Assembly: GCA_029785685.1 (NCBI GenBank)
Contig: JAFLZE010000066.1
Location: 1-5,668 of the forward strand
Direction: 5' to 3'
Origin: Nitrososphaerota archaeon
GTDB taxonomy: Archaea > Thermoproteota > Nitrososphaeria > Nitrososphaerales > UBA183
DNA length: 5,668 nt
Under the pieces are notes generated by a model. The model was given only the letters and a program-made list of their open reading frames with translations. It searched no databases and had not been told where the DNA came from. How positions within the stretch are numbered: position 1 is the first letter of the stretch; every line of letters begins with the position of its first letter. This document shows, in pieces, positions 1 through 3,923 of the stretch. The position numbers were made by a program, and so were the translations under genes.

Positions 1-178
1 TGCTGGCGGTCGCGTTCGAGTACCCGCCCTCGTTGACGAAGAGCGTGCCGTAAAGGGTGCCGTCCTGCGAGGGCGAGAGGGCCACGAAGGCGACGCCTAC
101 GAATGCGAGCGCGAATATGATGGCCCCGATGGACAGCACCAGGAGCAGCTTGCCGTCCATCGACTTCGCAGGGGCCAT
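1..178 (-). CDS. Membrane-anchored protein, N-terminal fragment (runs off left edge)
   Basis: Only the first 59 codons are in the window. The ATG at 178 opens MAPAKSMDGK, followed by a strongly hydrophobic stretch at about residues 11-34 (LLLVLSIGAIIFALAFVGVA and on). After it comes a polar segment containing LYGTLFVNEGGYSNATAS, including an N-x-T sequon (NAT). This is what a signal anchor or uncleaved signal peptide followed by an extracytoplasmic domain looks like. The function cannot be told from this much sequence. A second ATG at residue 7 is a possible alternative start. An AT-rich TATA-like element lies at 214-223, which would give a leader of roughly 14 bases. The gene is divergent from the MIT-domain gene. 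The reading as a real gene is firm; any product name would be a guess. Confidence 0.75.
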   Translation of the reverse strand, partial: MAPAKSMDGKLLLVLSIGAIIFALAFVGVAFVALSPSQDGTLYGTLFVNEGGYSNATAS

Positions 179-213
179 CGCTCGAACGTTTTCCTGCCCC
201 AAAGCCGCTACCT

Positions 214-223
214 GATTAATATT
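214..223. promoter_or_regulatory. TATA-like element between divergent genes
   Basis: GATTAATATT is the only AT-rich patch between the divergent genes starting at 178 (minus) and 306 (plus). Its core is nearly symmetric, so it could serve either or both. On minus it lies about 41 bases from the start, implying a leader of roughly 14 bases. On plus it would give a leader of about 60 bases. The assignment rests on archaeal promoter geometry only. Confidence 0.45.
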
Positions 224-305
224 CCTGAGAGGGCCCGGAGGGGGGGCGGGTCTCCCGCGAGACTCCACCAGAACTTCGCCCTCTTGTTGAGGAAACCTGA
301 CACAG

Positions 306-662
306 ATGCCTATGGGGGGGCGAGCGGCCCCTCATGCCATGCCAGAGTCGCAGGCGATACCGAGGCCGCAGGCCGCTCAGTCCGGATCGGTCTCGAAGCT
401 CAAGAAGATAGAGGCGTACGCGACCCACCTGGTCAACGAGGCTGTCTCGAAGGAGAAGGCTGGGCGCCTGGGAGACGCGGTCGTAGACTACCTCCAGGCC
501 GCGGACCTCCTGCTCCTCCTCGCGAAGAACACGCAGGAGTACACCCCCTGGAAGACCTACAGCGACAGGGCAATCGCGTGCCAGCAGAGGGTCAGGGTCC
601 TGATCGCGAAGCGGAAGCTCCAGGAAGAGGCGGCCGAGCGCGCCGCTGGCCCCCTGGGCTAG
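306..662 (+). CDS. Stand-alone MIT-domain protein
   Basis: 118 residues. Residues 31-104 fit the MIT (microtubule interacting and transport) fold as a three-helix bundle: helix 1 about 31-54 (KLKKIEAYATHLVNEAVSKE), helix 2 about 55-76 with the typical GDAVVDYLQAADLLL pattern, and helix 3 about 79-105 containing YSDRAIACQQRVRVL. In archaea this domain is best known at the N-terminus of CdvC, the Vps4-like ATPase, where it binds the MIM2 motif of CdvB (ESCRT-III) in cell division. Here there is no AAA ATPase domain: about 30 Pro/Ala/Gln-rich residues precede the domain and a short Glu/Ala tail follows. It may therefore act as an adaptor or competitor for ESCRT-III-type tails; that role is inferred. 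ATG 306 is the first start after an in-frame stop at 288; ATGs at 312 and 339 are alternatives that leave the domain intact. No close TATA box is seen, so the leader may be about 60 bases. Confidence 0.82.
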   Translation: MPMGGRAAPHAMPESQAIPRPQAAQSGSVSKLKKIEAYATHLVNEAVSKEKAGRLGDAVVDYLQAADLLLLLAKNTQEYTPWKTYSDRAIACQQRVRVLIAKRKLQEEAAERAAGPLG

Positions 663-668
663 AAAGCC

Positions 669-678
669 TTCGTATACC
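669..678 (+). promoter_or_regulatory. TATA-like box for the glutaredoxin-like gene
   Basis: TTCGTATACC sits in the short gap after the MIT stop codon. Its centre is about 24 bases before the ATG at 698, the spacing expected for a leaderless or near-leaderless archaeal transcript. It is a weak match in GC-rich sequence. Confidence 0.4.
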
Positions 679-697
679 CCGGCACCCATGCCAGGCC

Positions 698-991
698 ATG
701 GAAGGCGGGGACCGGGATGACGCGAGGGGGGTGGTCACCGTGATGTCGAGGCCGGGCTGCCACCTGTGCGAGAAGGTTATCGCCGCGCTGCAGGGCCTCG
801 CCCCGGGCAGCGGGTTCGAGCTCAGGGTCGTCGACATCGACAAGGACCCGCGCCTTCACGAAAGGTACTGGCTGGAGATCCCGGTCGTACAGGTCGAGGG
901 GAGGGACGTCTTCGACGCCCGTGACATGGACCTGCGCGGCGGCTACGTGAAGAAGCTGGAGGCCTTGTTCGGCCGACGCTCCTCGGCCTGA
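698..991 (+). CDS. Glutaredoxin-like protein, DUF836 type
   Basis: 97 residues with a thioredoxin-like fold. A first strand (GVVTVMS, about 11-17) leads into the redox motif C-H-L-C at residues 21-24. Then follow a helix, the strand FELRVVDIDKDP (about 40-51), the ERYWLEIPVV segment with the conserved cis-proline at 62, and a last strand and helix (VEGRDVF, then YVKKLEALF). This order and the RPGCHLC and DIDKDP...RY...IPVV signatures fit the DUF836/glutaredoxin-like family (PF05768). These are small, presumed cytosolic thiol-disulfide proteins whose partners are mostly unknown. The same frame is open upstream to 284, but that part reads through the MIT gene and is not protein-like. ATG 698 is preferred because of the TATA-like box 24 bases upstream; GTG 731 would still keep the first strand. 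The gene begins 35 bases after the MIT stop and could be co-transcribed with it. Confidence 0.85.
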   Translation: MEGGDRDDARGVVTVMSRPGCHLCEKVIAALQGLAPGSGFELRVVDIDKDPRLHERYWLEIPVVQVEGRDVFDARDMDLRGGYVKKLEALFGRRSSA

Positions 992-998
992 GGAGCTC

Positions 999-1175
999 TT
1001 ATCCTGATGCCCTCGGGGGTCCTTCGCGTACAACTCTGCCCCTGAGCCGGACGAACCTCCCGCATTGAGGCACCGTCCCCTGGCTCACTACCCTCGTCCC
1101 CAGCGTGTCCGTGCAGGATCCGACTGACCTCTCGAGGTCGCGTACCCCGATCCCCGGGTAGCAGGAGCGGAACTC
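999..1175 (-). pseudogene. Remnant of a glyoxalase/VOC protein N-terminus
   Basis: The gap between the convergent genes ending at 991 and 1210 is not empty. Read on minus from about 1175, one frame gives EFRSC, then YPGIGVRDLERSVGSCTDTL (1160 to 1101), then GTRVVSQGTVPQCGRFVRLR, ending at TAA 1001-999. This follows the first beta-alpha-beta unit of VOC proteins of the glyoxalase I type (pattern h-x-G-I-x-V-x-D-L-E-R-S-V-x-F-Y-T-x-x-L-G-M-x-V-V). At the usual F-Y the frame has S-C, and at the usual G-M it has G-T. There is no start codon at the expected place, and homology stops after about 45 residues, where a full protein has about 120. A broken gene remnant is the simplest reading. The match is from memory of the family pattern, not from a search. 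Nothing else is seen in 992-1209. Confidence 0.55.
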
Positions 1176-1209
1176 CGGCTGCCCGACGGCGTCCCGGGCT
1201 GTGGGTACC

Positions 1210-1920
1210 TCACTTGGCCTGCGTTGAGTAGGACCTCGCGACGCTCCTGCGCCACATGAAGACCCCGAGGACCGCCACCACGATCACGACCGCGGCTATC
1301 CCAAGGTAAAGGCCCGTCGAAGACCCAGCCGGCGCGGTGACCGAGCTCACGGAGCTGCTCGAGCTCGTGCTCGTGGTGGGCAGGATCAAGGTCGAAGAGG
1401 AGACCGTGCTGGTGGTGGTCGAAGAGGAGCTCGTGTTCGAGCTGGTGCTCGAGGTGGTGCTGGAGCTGGTGGAGGTGCTCGTGGACGTCGAGGTCGACGT
1501 AGAGATCGTGTTCGGGGAGTACGTGAAGGTGGTTACGGCCGTCGCGGTCCCGCTCGGGCCTCCCCACGTCGCGTTGACCGTGTAGGCGCCCTGCACCCAG
1601 CAGAGGCTGCCGCCGCATGTCATCGGCCCTCCAGCCACCGTGCTCCCGTTGTACGCCCCCGTCGTGGGGTTGACCGTATCCTCCTGGATGTCCACGGTGG
1701 AGCTGTTCGGGTTCATTATCGTGACGATTACCGCGGTCTGCGTCCCCGGGGCCGGGGAGACCGTGCCGCTGACCAGTATCTGTGCGCTGCCGCTGTAGCT
1801 GGTCGCGCTCGTCTGGACCGTCACCGCGTAGGTCGCTGCGAGAGCAGGCGTGAACGAGCCCAGCGCGAAGAGGACCGACATCAGGACGGTCGCCTTCAGC
1901 AACGAGTTTCTCATTATCAT
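1210..1920 (-). CDS. Secreted, C-terminally anchored surface protein with Ser/Thr stalk
   Basis: 236 residues from ATG 1920. A signal peptide occupies about 1-28 (basic start, hydrophobic core, FTPALA before the likely cut). Residues 29-139 form a beta-rich region typical of Ig-like surface domains, with TYAVTVQTSATSYSGSAQI at the front, Cys at 102 and 107 (CGGSLC) that could form a disulfide, and N-x-S/T sequons. Residues 140-203 are almost pure Ser/Thr, starting with a run of ST dipeptides: an extended, probably glycosylated stalk. Residues 204-223 form a membrane helix (LYLGIAAVVIVVAVLGVFMW), followed by an RR stop-transfer and a short cytoplasmic tail. The protein is therefore displayed outside the membrane, perhaps through the S-layer; its ligand is unknown. 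The frame extends to an ATG at 1980, but this lies upstream of the TATA box at 1950-1957, so 1920 (or 1914) is preferred. No sortase or archaeosortase-type signal is visible. Confidence 0.82.
   Translation of the reverse strand: MIMRNSLLKATVLMSVLFALGSFTPALAATYAVTVQTSATSYSGSAQILVSGTVSPAPGTQTAVIVTIMNPNSSTVDIQEDTVNPTTGAYNGSTVAGGPMTCGGSLCWVQGAYTVNATWGGPSGTATAVTTFTYSPNTISTSTSTSTSTSTSSSTTSSTSSNTSSSSTTTSTVSSSTLILPTTSTSSSSSVSSVTAPAGSSTGLYLGIAAVVIVVAVLGVFMWRRSVARSYSTQAK
1336..1503 (-). repeat. Low-complexity Ser/Thr-coding tract
   Basis: This tract encodes the stalk of the surface protein. It is a degenerate run of Ser and Thr codons built from TCG, AGC, ACC and related codons, with alternating ST dipeptides at its N-terminal end. 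It is imperfect at the base level, so the repeat is one of composition and codon pattern rather than exact units. Such tracts may vary in length between strains by replication slippage. It also creates long but meaningless open frames on the opposite strand. Confidence 0.6.
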
Positions 1921-1949
1921 TCTCTCAATCCGGCAAGTACCCATCCGGG

Positions 1950-1957
1950 TGTATAAG
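1950..1957 (-). promoter_or_regulatory. TATA-like box of the surface-protein gene
   Basis: On minus this reads ACTTATAC and is centred about 33 bases before the ATG at 1920, implying a leader of only a few bases. It decides the start: the upstream in-frame ATG at 1980 would lie outside the transcript. Confidence 0.6.
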
Positions 1958-2002
1958 TGTGTTAGAGAGGCGGGTACCATCCTCCGCCCCCTGGCTATCC
2001 GC

Positions 2003-2389
2003 TCAGCCGACTATCCTGCTGATCTTGGAGATGATCTCGCCCTCGACGTGGCGGGTCCAGAGCATCTCGGGGACGTCTACCGCTATGAATAGGATCGAGA
2101 CGAGCAGCACCTCGACCGCCGCGACCGCCAGGTTCTGCACCCACTTGCCTATCCCGATGTGGACCGAGAAGTCGTTGGGCTCCCCCGTGATCATGATGGT
2201 GAACGCCCTGTCGGCGGTGACGATGTCGCGGAGGACGCCTGCCTTTTGCGCCTGTATCACGCGCCCCAGCGGAGGGCTGGCGGACTGGGTCTTGTATCCC
2301 TCCGAGCTCAGCTGCGACTGGATCTGCGACGCAAGCTGGTCCAGGTCACGGTTCTTGTTCTGGAATCTCACGACCCTCTCTGAAACCAT
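2003..2389 (-). CDS. Uncharacterised 128-residue membrane protein
   Basis: I do not recognise a named function. Residues 1-83 are soluble: an N-terminal helix (FQNKNRDLDQLASQIQSQLS), then alternating strands with EGYKTQSA, GRVIQAQKAG, LRDIVTADRAFTIMIT and FSVHIGIGKW. One membrane helix follows at about 86-105 (NLAVAAVEVLLVSILFIAVD), then a short amphipathic C-terminus (MLWTRHVEGEIISKI). There is no signal peptide, so the N-terminal domain may be cytoplasmic with a tail anchor. The central block is regular enough to look like a conserved domain, possibly one binding membrane or a small ligand; that is a guess. ATG 2389 is supported by a TATA-like box 33 bases upstream. The gene is separately promoted from its neighbours on the same strand. 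Confidence 0.72.
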   Translation of the reverse strand: MVSERVVRFQNKNRDLDQLASQIQSQLSSEGYKTQSASPPLGRVIQAQKAGVLRDIVTADRAFTIMITGEPNDFSVHIGIGKWVQNLAVAAVEVLLVSILFIAVDVPEMLWTRHVEGEIISKISRIVG

Positions 2390-2418
2390 TGTCTATCTTT
2401 TGCGTCTGAGACCGCTGA

Positions 2419-2426
2419 GTTAATAC
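2419..2426 (-). promoter_or_regulatory. TATA-like box of the 128-residue membrane protein gene
   Basis: GTATTAAC on minus, about 33 bases before the ATG at 2389, the same geometry as the surface-protein promoter. The predicted leader is about 7 bases, with no Shine-Dalgarno sequence visible. Confidence 0.6.
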
Positions 2427-2463
2427 GGCTTTCTCCATCCTGGGGCGCGCGCCCCCGCCGGCC

Positions 2464-2745
2464 TCATCCGGCCTTGATCAGGGTCGAGAGAGCGACCAGC
2501 CAGAGGACGGTGCATACCGCGACGGGGGGCCAGAAGGCGGTCTTCGACGTCTTGTGGTGGAAGACCATCCCGCCCGCTATTATTCCGAGGAAGCCGCCGA
2601 GGAGGGCTGTCAGCCAGAGCGTCCTCTCTCTGATCCTTCCCCTGCCTCCCACCGCGAGCAGCTTGTCCACCCCCATCGTGGCGAAGCCCACCAGGGTGAG
2701 CGAGCCGAGCCAGCCCACGAGGAGCAGCGGAGGCACCAGGATCAA
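2464..2745 (-). CDS. DUF1294 family membrane protein
   Basis: 93 residues, the usual size for the family. A first membrane helix spans about 3-24 (LVPPLLLVGWLGSLTLVGFA). It is followed by the cytoplasmic signature D27-K28, then RIRERTLW at 37-44, and a glycine-rich helix (LTALLGGFLGIIAGGMVF, 45-62). The family hallmark HHKTSKTAF sits at 63-71, and a last helix spans 73-90. DUF1294 (PF06961) proteins are small integral membrane proteins of unknown function found in bacteria and archaea, sometimes fused to a cold-shock domain; no such domain is present here. The start is TTG at 2745. This is supported by the TATA-like box 34 bases upstream and by the first helix beginning directly there; GTG at 2736 is a weaker alternative. 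The gene is divergent from the small gene at 2845. Confidence 0.82.
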   Translation of the reverse strand: MILVPPLLLVGWLGSLTLVGFATMGVDKLLAVGGRGRIRERTLWLTALLGGFLGIIAGGMVFHHKTSKTAFWPPVAVCTVLWLVALSTLIKAG

Positions 2746-2774
2746 AGGTCCCAGCCCGGGAGACGCGGCCGGGG

Positions 2775-2783
2775 GATATTAAC
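2775..2783 (-). promoter_or_regulatory. TATA-like box of the DUF1294 gene
   Basis: On minus this reads GTTAATATC, a good archaeal TATA match, about 34 bases before the TTG start at 2745. It is one half of a divergent promoter region; the other half is the box at 2815-2820. Confidence 0.6.
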
Positions 2784-2814
2784 GCCTCCCCGGGCAGCTC
2801 CGACGCCTCGAGGG

Positions 2815-2820
2815 TTTAAA
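2815..2820 (+). promoter_or_regulatory. TATA box of the 53-residue protein gene
   Basis: TTTAAA in otherwise GC-rich sequence, centred 27 bases before the TTG at 2845. This is the exact spacing expected for a leaderless archaeal mRNA and is the main support for the small gene downstream. Confidence 0.6.
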
Positions 2821-2844
2821 GCCCGCCCCGAGGAATCGCCGGCG

Positions 2845-3006
2845 TTGTCGGACTCAGAACAGAAGCTGTATGACGACCAGATAGTGATCGTCGACGGCCT
2901 GGGGATAACGCACTTCATCCCGCGGCGGCCCTCGAAGGAGGGCGCTGCCGGGGAGAAGGCGAAGCGGAGGGCTTCCGGGGCTAGGGGGCGGCGGAGATCC
3001 AGATGA
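2845..3006 (+). CDS. Small 53-residue protein with basic tail
   Basis: No named family recognised. From TTG 2845 the frame gives SDSEQKLYDDQIVIVDGLG, then ITHFIPRRPSKEG, then a tail of mostly Lys, Arg, Gly and Ala (residues 33-53, ending GRRRSR). The first half has an acidic start and a plausible strand-turn-strand (QIVIVDGLGITHFI). The basic tail could bind nucleic acid or be disordered; both are inferences. The same frame is open upstream to 2554, but that part crosses the DUF1294 gene and lies before the promoter. No ATG is available, so the TTG start rests on the TTTAAA box 27 bases upstream. The last 26 bases overlap the 3' end of the convergent VOC gene. It could also be a chance frame, but the promoter fit and ordered N-terminal sequence favour a real gene. 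Confidence 0.6.
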   Translation: MSDSEQKLYDDQIVIVDGLGITHFIPRRPSKEGAAGEKAKRRASGARGRRRSR

Positions 3007-3319
3007 CGTTGCCGTCCGGGTCCTCGAGCTGGGCGATCTCGCCCCACTCGGTCTTGGTGTAGTCCATCGCGAACTTCACCCCTCTCTTCTTGAGGTCCGA
3101 GATGGTCTTCTTCAAGTCGGGGCTGTAGAAGCCTATCCCGGTGTTCCCGGGCTCGAGCTTGCCCTCGCAAAGGTGGAGCCTGCAGTTAGCCCCCTTGGGC
3201 GCAGCCGTGACCCAGTGGCCCTCGACCGAGGTCTCGAAGCCCAGCTTGTCCGCGTACCAGGACGCGGACTTCTTCGCGTCTGACACCATCACCGCAACCG
3301 TGAACTCCTTTGAAAGCAT
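2981..3319 (-). CDS. VOC (glyoxalase/bleomycin-resistance) superfamily protein
   Basis: 112 residues, the normal length for a single VOC protein made of two beta-alpha-beta-beta-beta modules. Module 1: FTVAVMVSDAKKSASWYADK, then LGFETSVEGHWVTAAP and CRLHLCEG. Module 2: GIGFYSPDLKKTISDLKKRG, then VKFAMDY...EWGEIAQLEDPDGNVIWI. The closing DPDGN and the S-x-x-W-Y-x-x-x-LGF pattern are clear VOC marks. By rough alignment to glyoxalase I, the metal-ligand positions are not kept: Thr replaces the first His, Gly replaces the second, and Trp replaces the last Glu in DPDGNVIW. It is therefore probably a binding protein or an enzyme of another subgroup and not a glyoxalase. ATG 3319 starts 39 bases after the nitroreductase stop on the same strand with no good TATA box between, so co-transcription is likely. 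Confidence 0.85.
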   Translation of the reverse strand: MLSKEFTVAVMVSDAKKSASWYADKLGFETSVEGHWVTAAPKGANCRLHLCEGKLEPGNTGIGFYSPDLKKTISDLKKRGVKFAMDYTKTEWGEIAQLEDPDGNVIWISAAP

Positions 3320-3358
3320 GCCCGGCCGCCTGCCGTGCCTGTTTTTCGCCTTTTCGTG

Positions 3359-3880
3359 TCAGGCAAGGTTCGAGGGCTGTAGCCTCTCCCCGTACCTCTC
3401 GGGGAAGACCAGCTCCTCAAGGGGCTTTCTGTTCTTCCTGCCGACTATCCTCCTCTTCGGGTAGCCGAACCCTAGGATGGCCGAGACCCTCAGGCCGTCG
3501 GGGATCGCGTAGTCCCTCCGGACGGCGTCCTCCACCACCCCCACGTAGATGCCGGAGGCCACCCCCGAGTCCCAGGCTGCCAGCTCCATGTCCTGGAGAG
3601 CGCGCCCGGCGTCGATCATGTTCCCGTTCACCGTCGGGTCGGTGAGTATCATCACGGCAAAGTCCGCCCCCTCCACCCACTTGCCGCTCGTGCTGTCCGC
3701 CGCGAGCCGCTTCAGGTTCGCCCTGTCCTGGACCAGGATGAACCGCCAGTGCTGGCTGTTCCTCGAGGAGGCGGTCAGCCGGGCGGCCTCGAGGACCTTC
3801 CTCTTGACCTCCCCGGGGACCTTCTTGGAGGCGAACTCGCGCACGTCCAACTTCGTGGCTATGGCCTCGAACGCGTCCAC
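3359..3880 (-). CDS. Nitroreductase family protein (FMN-dependent NAD(P)H oxidoreductase)
   Basis: 173 residues, at the short end of the nitroreductase family, whose members are usually homodimers reducing nitro compounds, quinones, flavins or enones with NAD(P)H. Visible marks are: AIATKLDVREF near the N-terminus, with R14 at the usual phosphate-binding arginine of FMN; ARLTASSRNSQHWRFILVQD (33-52), equivalent to the family A-P-S-x-x-N-x-Q-P-W-x-F motif; a dimer-forming helical middle (MIDAGRALQDMELAAWDSGV); and the C-terminal GFGYPKRR (137-144) followed by RKPLEELVFPERYGE, where R151-K152 are the usual second FMN contacts. The physiological substrate cannot be told. The start is GTG 3880: a stop lies just upstream in frame, the overlapping ATG at 3882 is out of frame, and a weak TATA-like element is 26 bases upstream. 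It leads the probable two-gene unit with the VOC gene. Confidence 0.88.
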   Translation of the reverse strand: MDAFEAIATKLDVREFASKKVPGEVKRKVLEAARLTASSRNSQHWRFILVQDRANLKRLAADSTSGKWVEGADFAVMILTDPTVNGNMIDAGRALQDMELAAWDSGVASGIYVGVVEDAVRRDYAIPDGLRVSAILGFGYPKRRIVGRKNRKPLEELVFPERYGERLQPSNLA

Positions 3881-3900
3881 ATGGAGCGACCCGGCCGCGT

Positions 3901-3911
3901 CTTAGTTTAGG
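3901..3911 (-). promoter_or_regulatory. Weak TATA-like element before the nitroreductase gene
   Basis: On minus this reads CCTAAACTAAG, centred 26 bases before the GTG at 3880. It is the only AT-rich patch in the 43-base gap after the methyltransferase stop, and would give a leaderless nitroreductase-VOC transcript. Confidence 0.4.
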
Positions 3912-3923
3912 GTATCGGTCGGC

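Noticed and set aside
216..689. Minus-strand frame (157 codons) opposite the MIT gene
   Set aside because: Arg/Leu-rich antisense shadow. The plus strand encodes a recognisable three-helix domain.
284..697. Upstream extension of the glutaredoxin-like frame
   Set aside because: The added 138 residues read through the MIT gene in another frame, are Arg/Gly/Pro-rich and unstructured, and are not part of the DUF836 fold.
1010..1075. tRNA D-arm-like string (GGCTCAGGGGCAGAG) on minus
   Set aside because: No matching acceptor stem, anticodon arm or T-arm can be folded around it, and the segment lies within the VOC-like frame.
1337..1585. Plus-strand frame of Val, Leu and Glu repeats (82 codons)
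   Set aside because: It is the complement of the Ser/Thr-coding stalk tract, so the repeat-like protein is an artefact of that codon pattern.
1088..1618. Minus-strand frame (176 codons) rich in His, Leu, Glu and Asp
   Set aside because: It is a frame-shifted reading of the surface-protein gene. The correct frame has a signal peptide, stalk and membrane helix.
1921..1980. N-terminal extension of the surface protein to the ATG at 1980
   Set aside because: It would put 20 polar residues before an otherwise normal signal peptide, and the start would lie upstream of the TATA-like box at 1950-1957.
3335..3358. T-rich stretch on plus (A-rich on minus) between the nitroreductase and VOC genes
   Set aside because: Considered as a VOC promoter or a plus-strand terminator. 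It lacks a TATA core on minus, and no plus-strand gene ends nearby, so neither call is supported.
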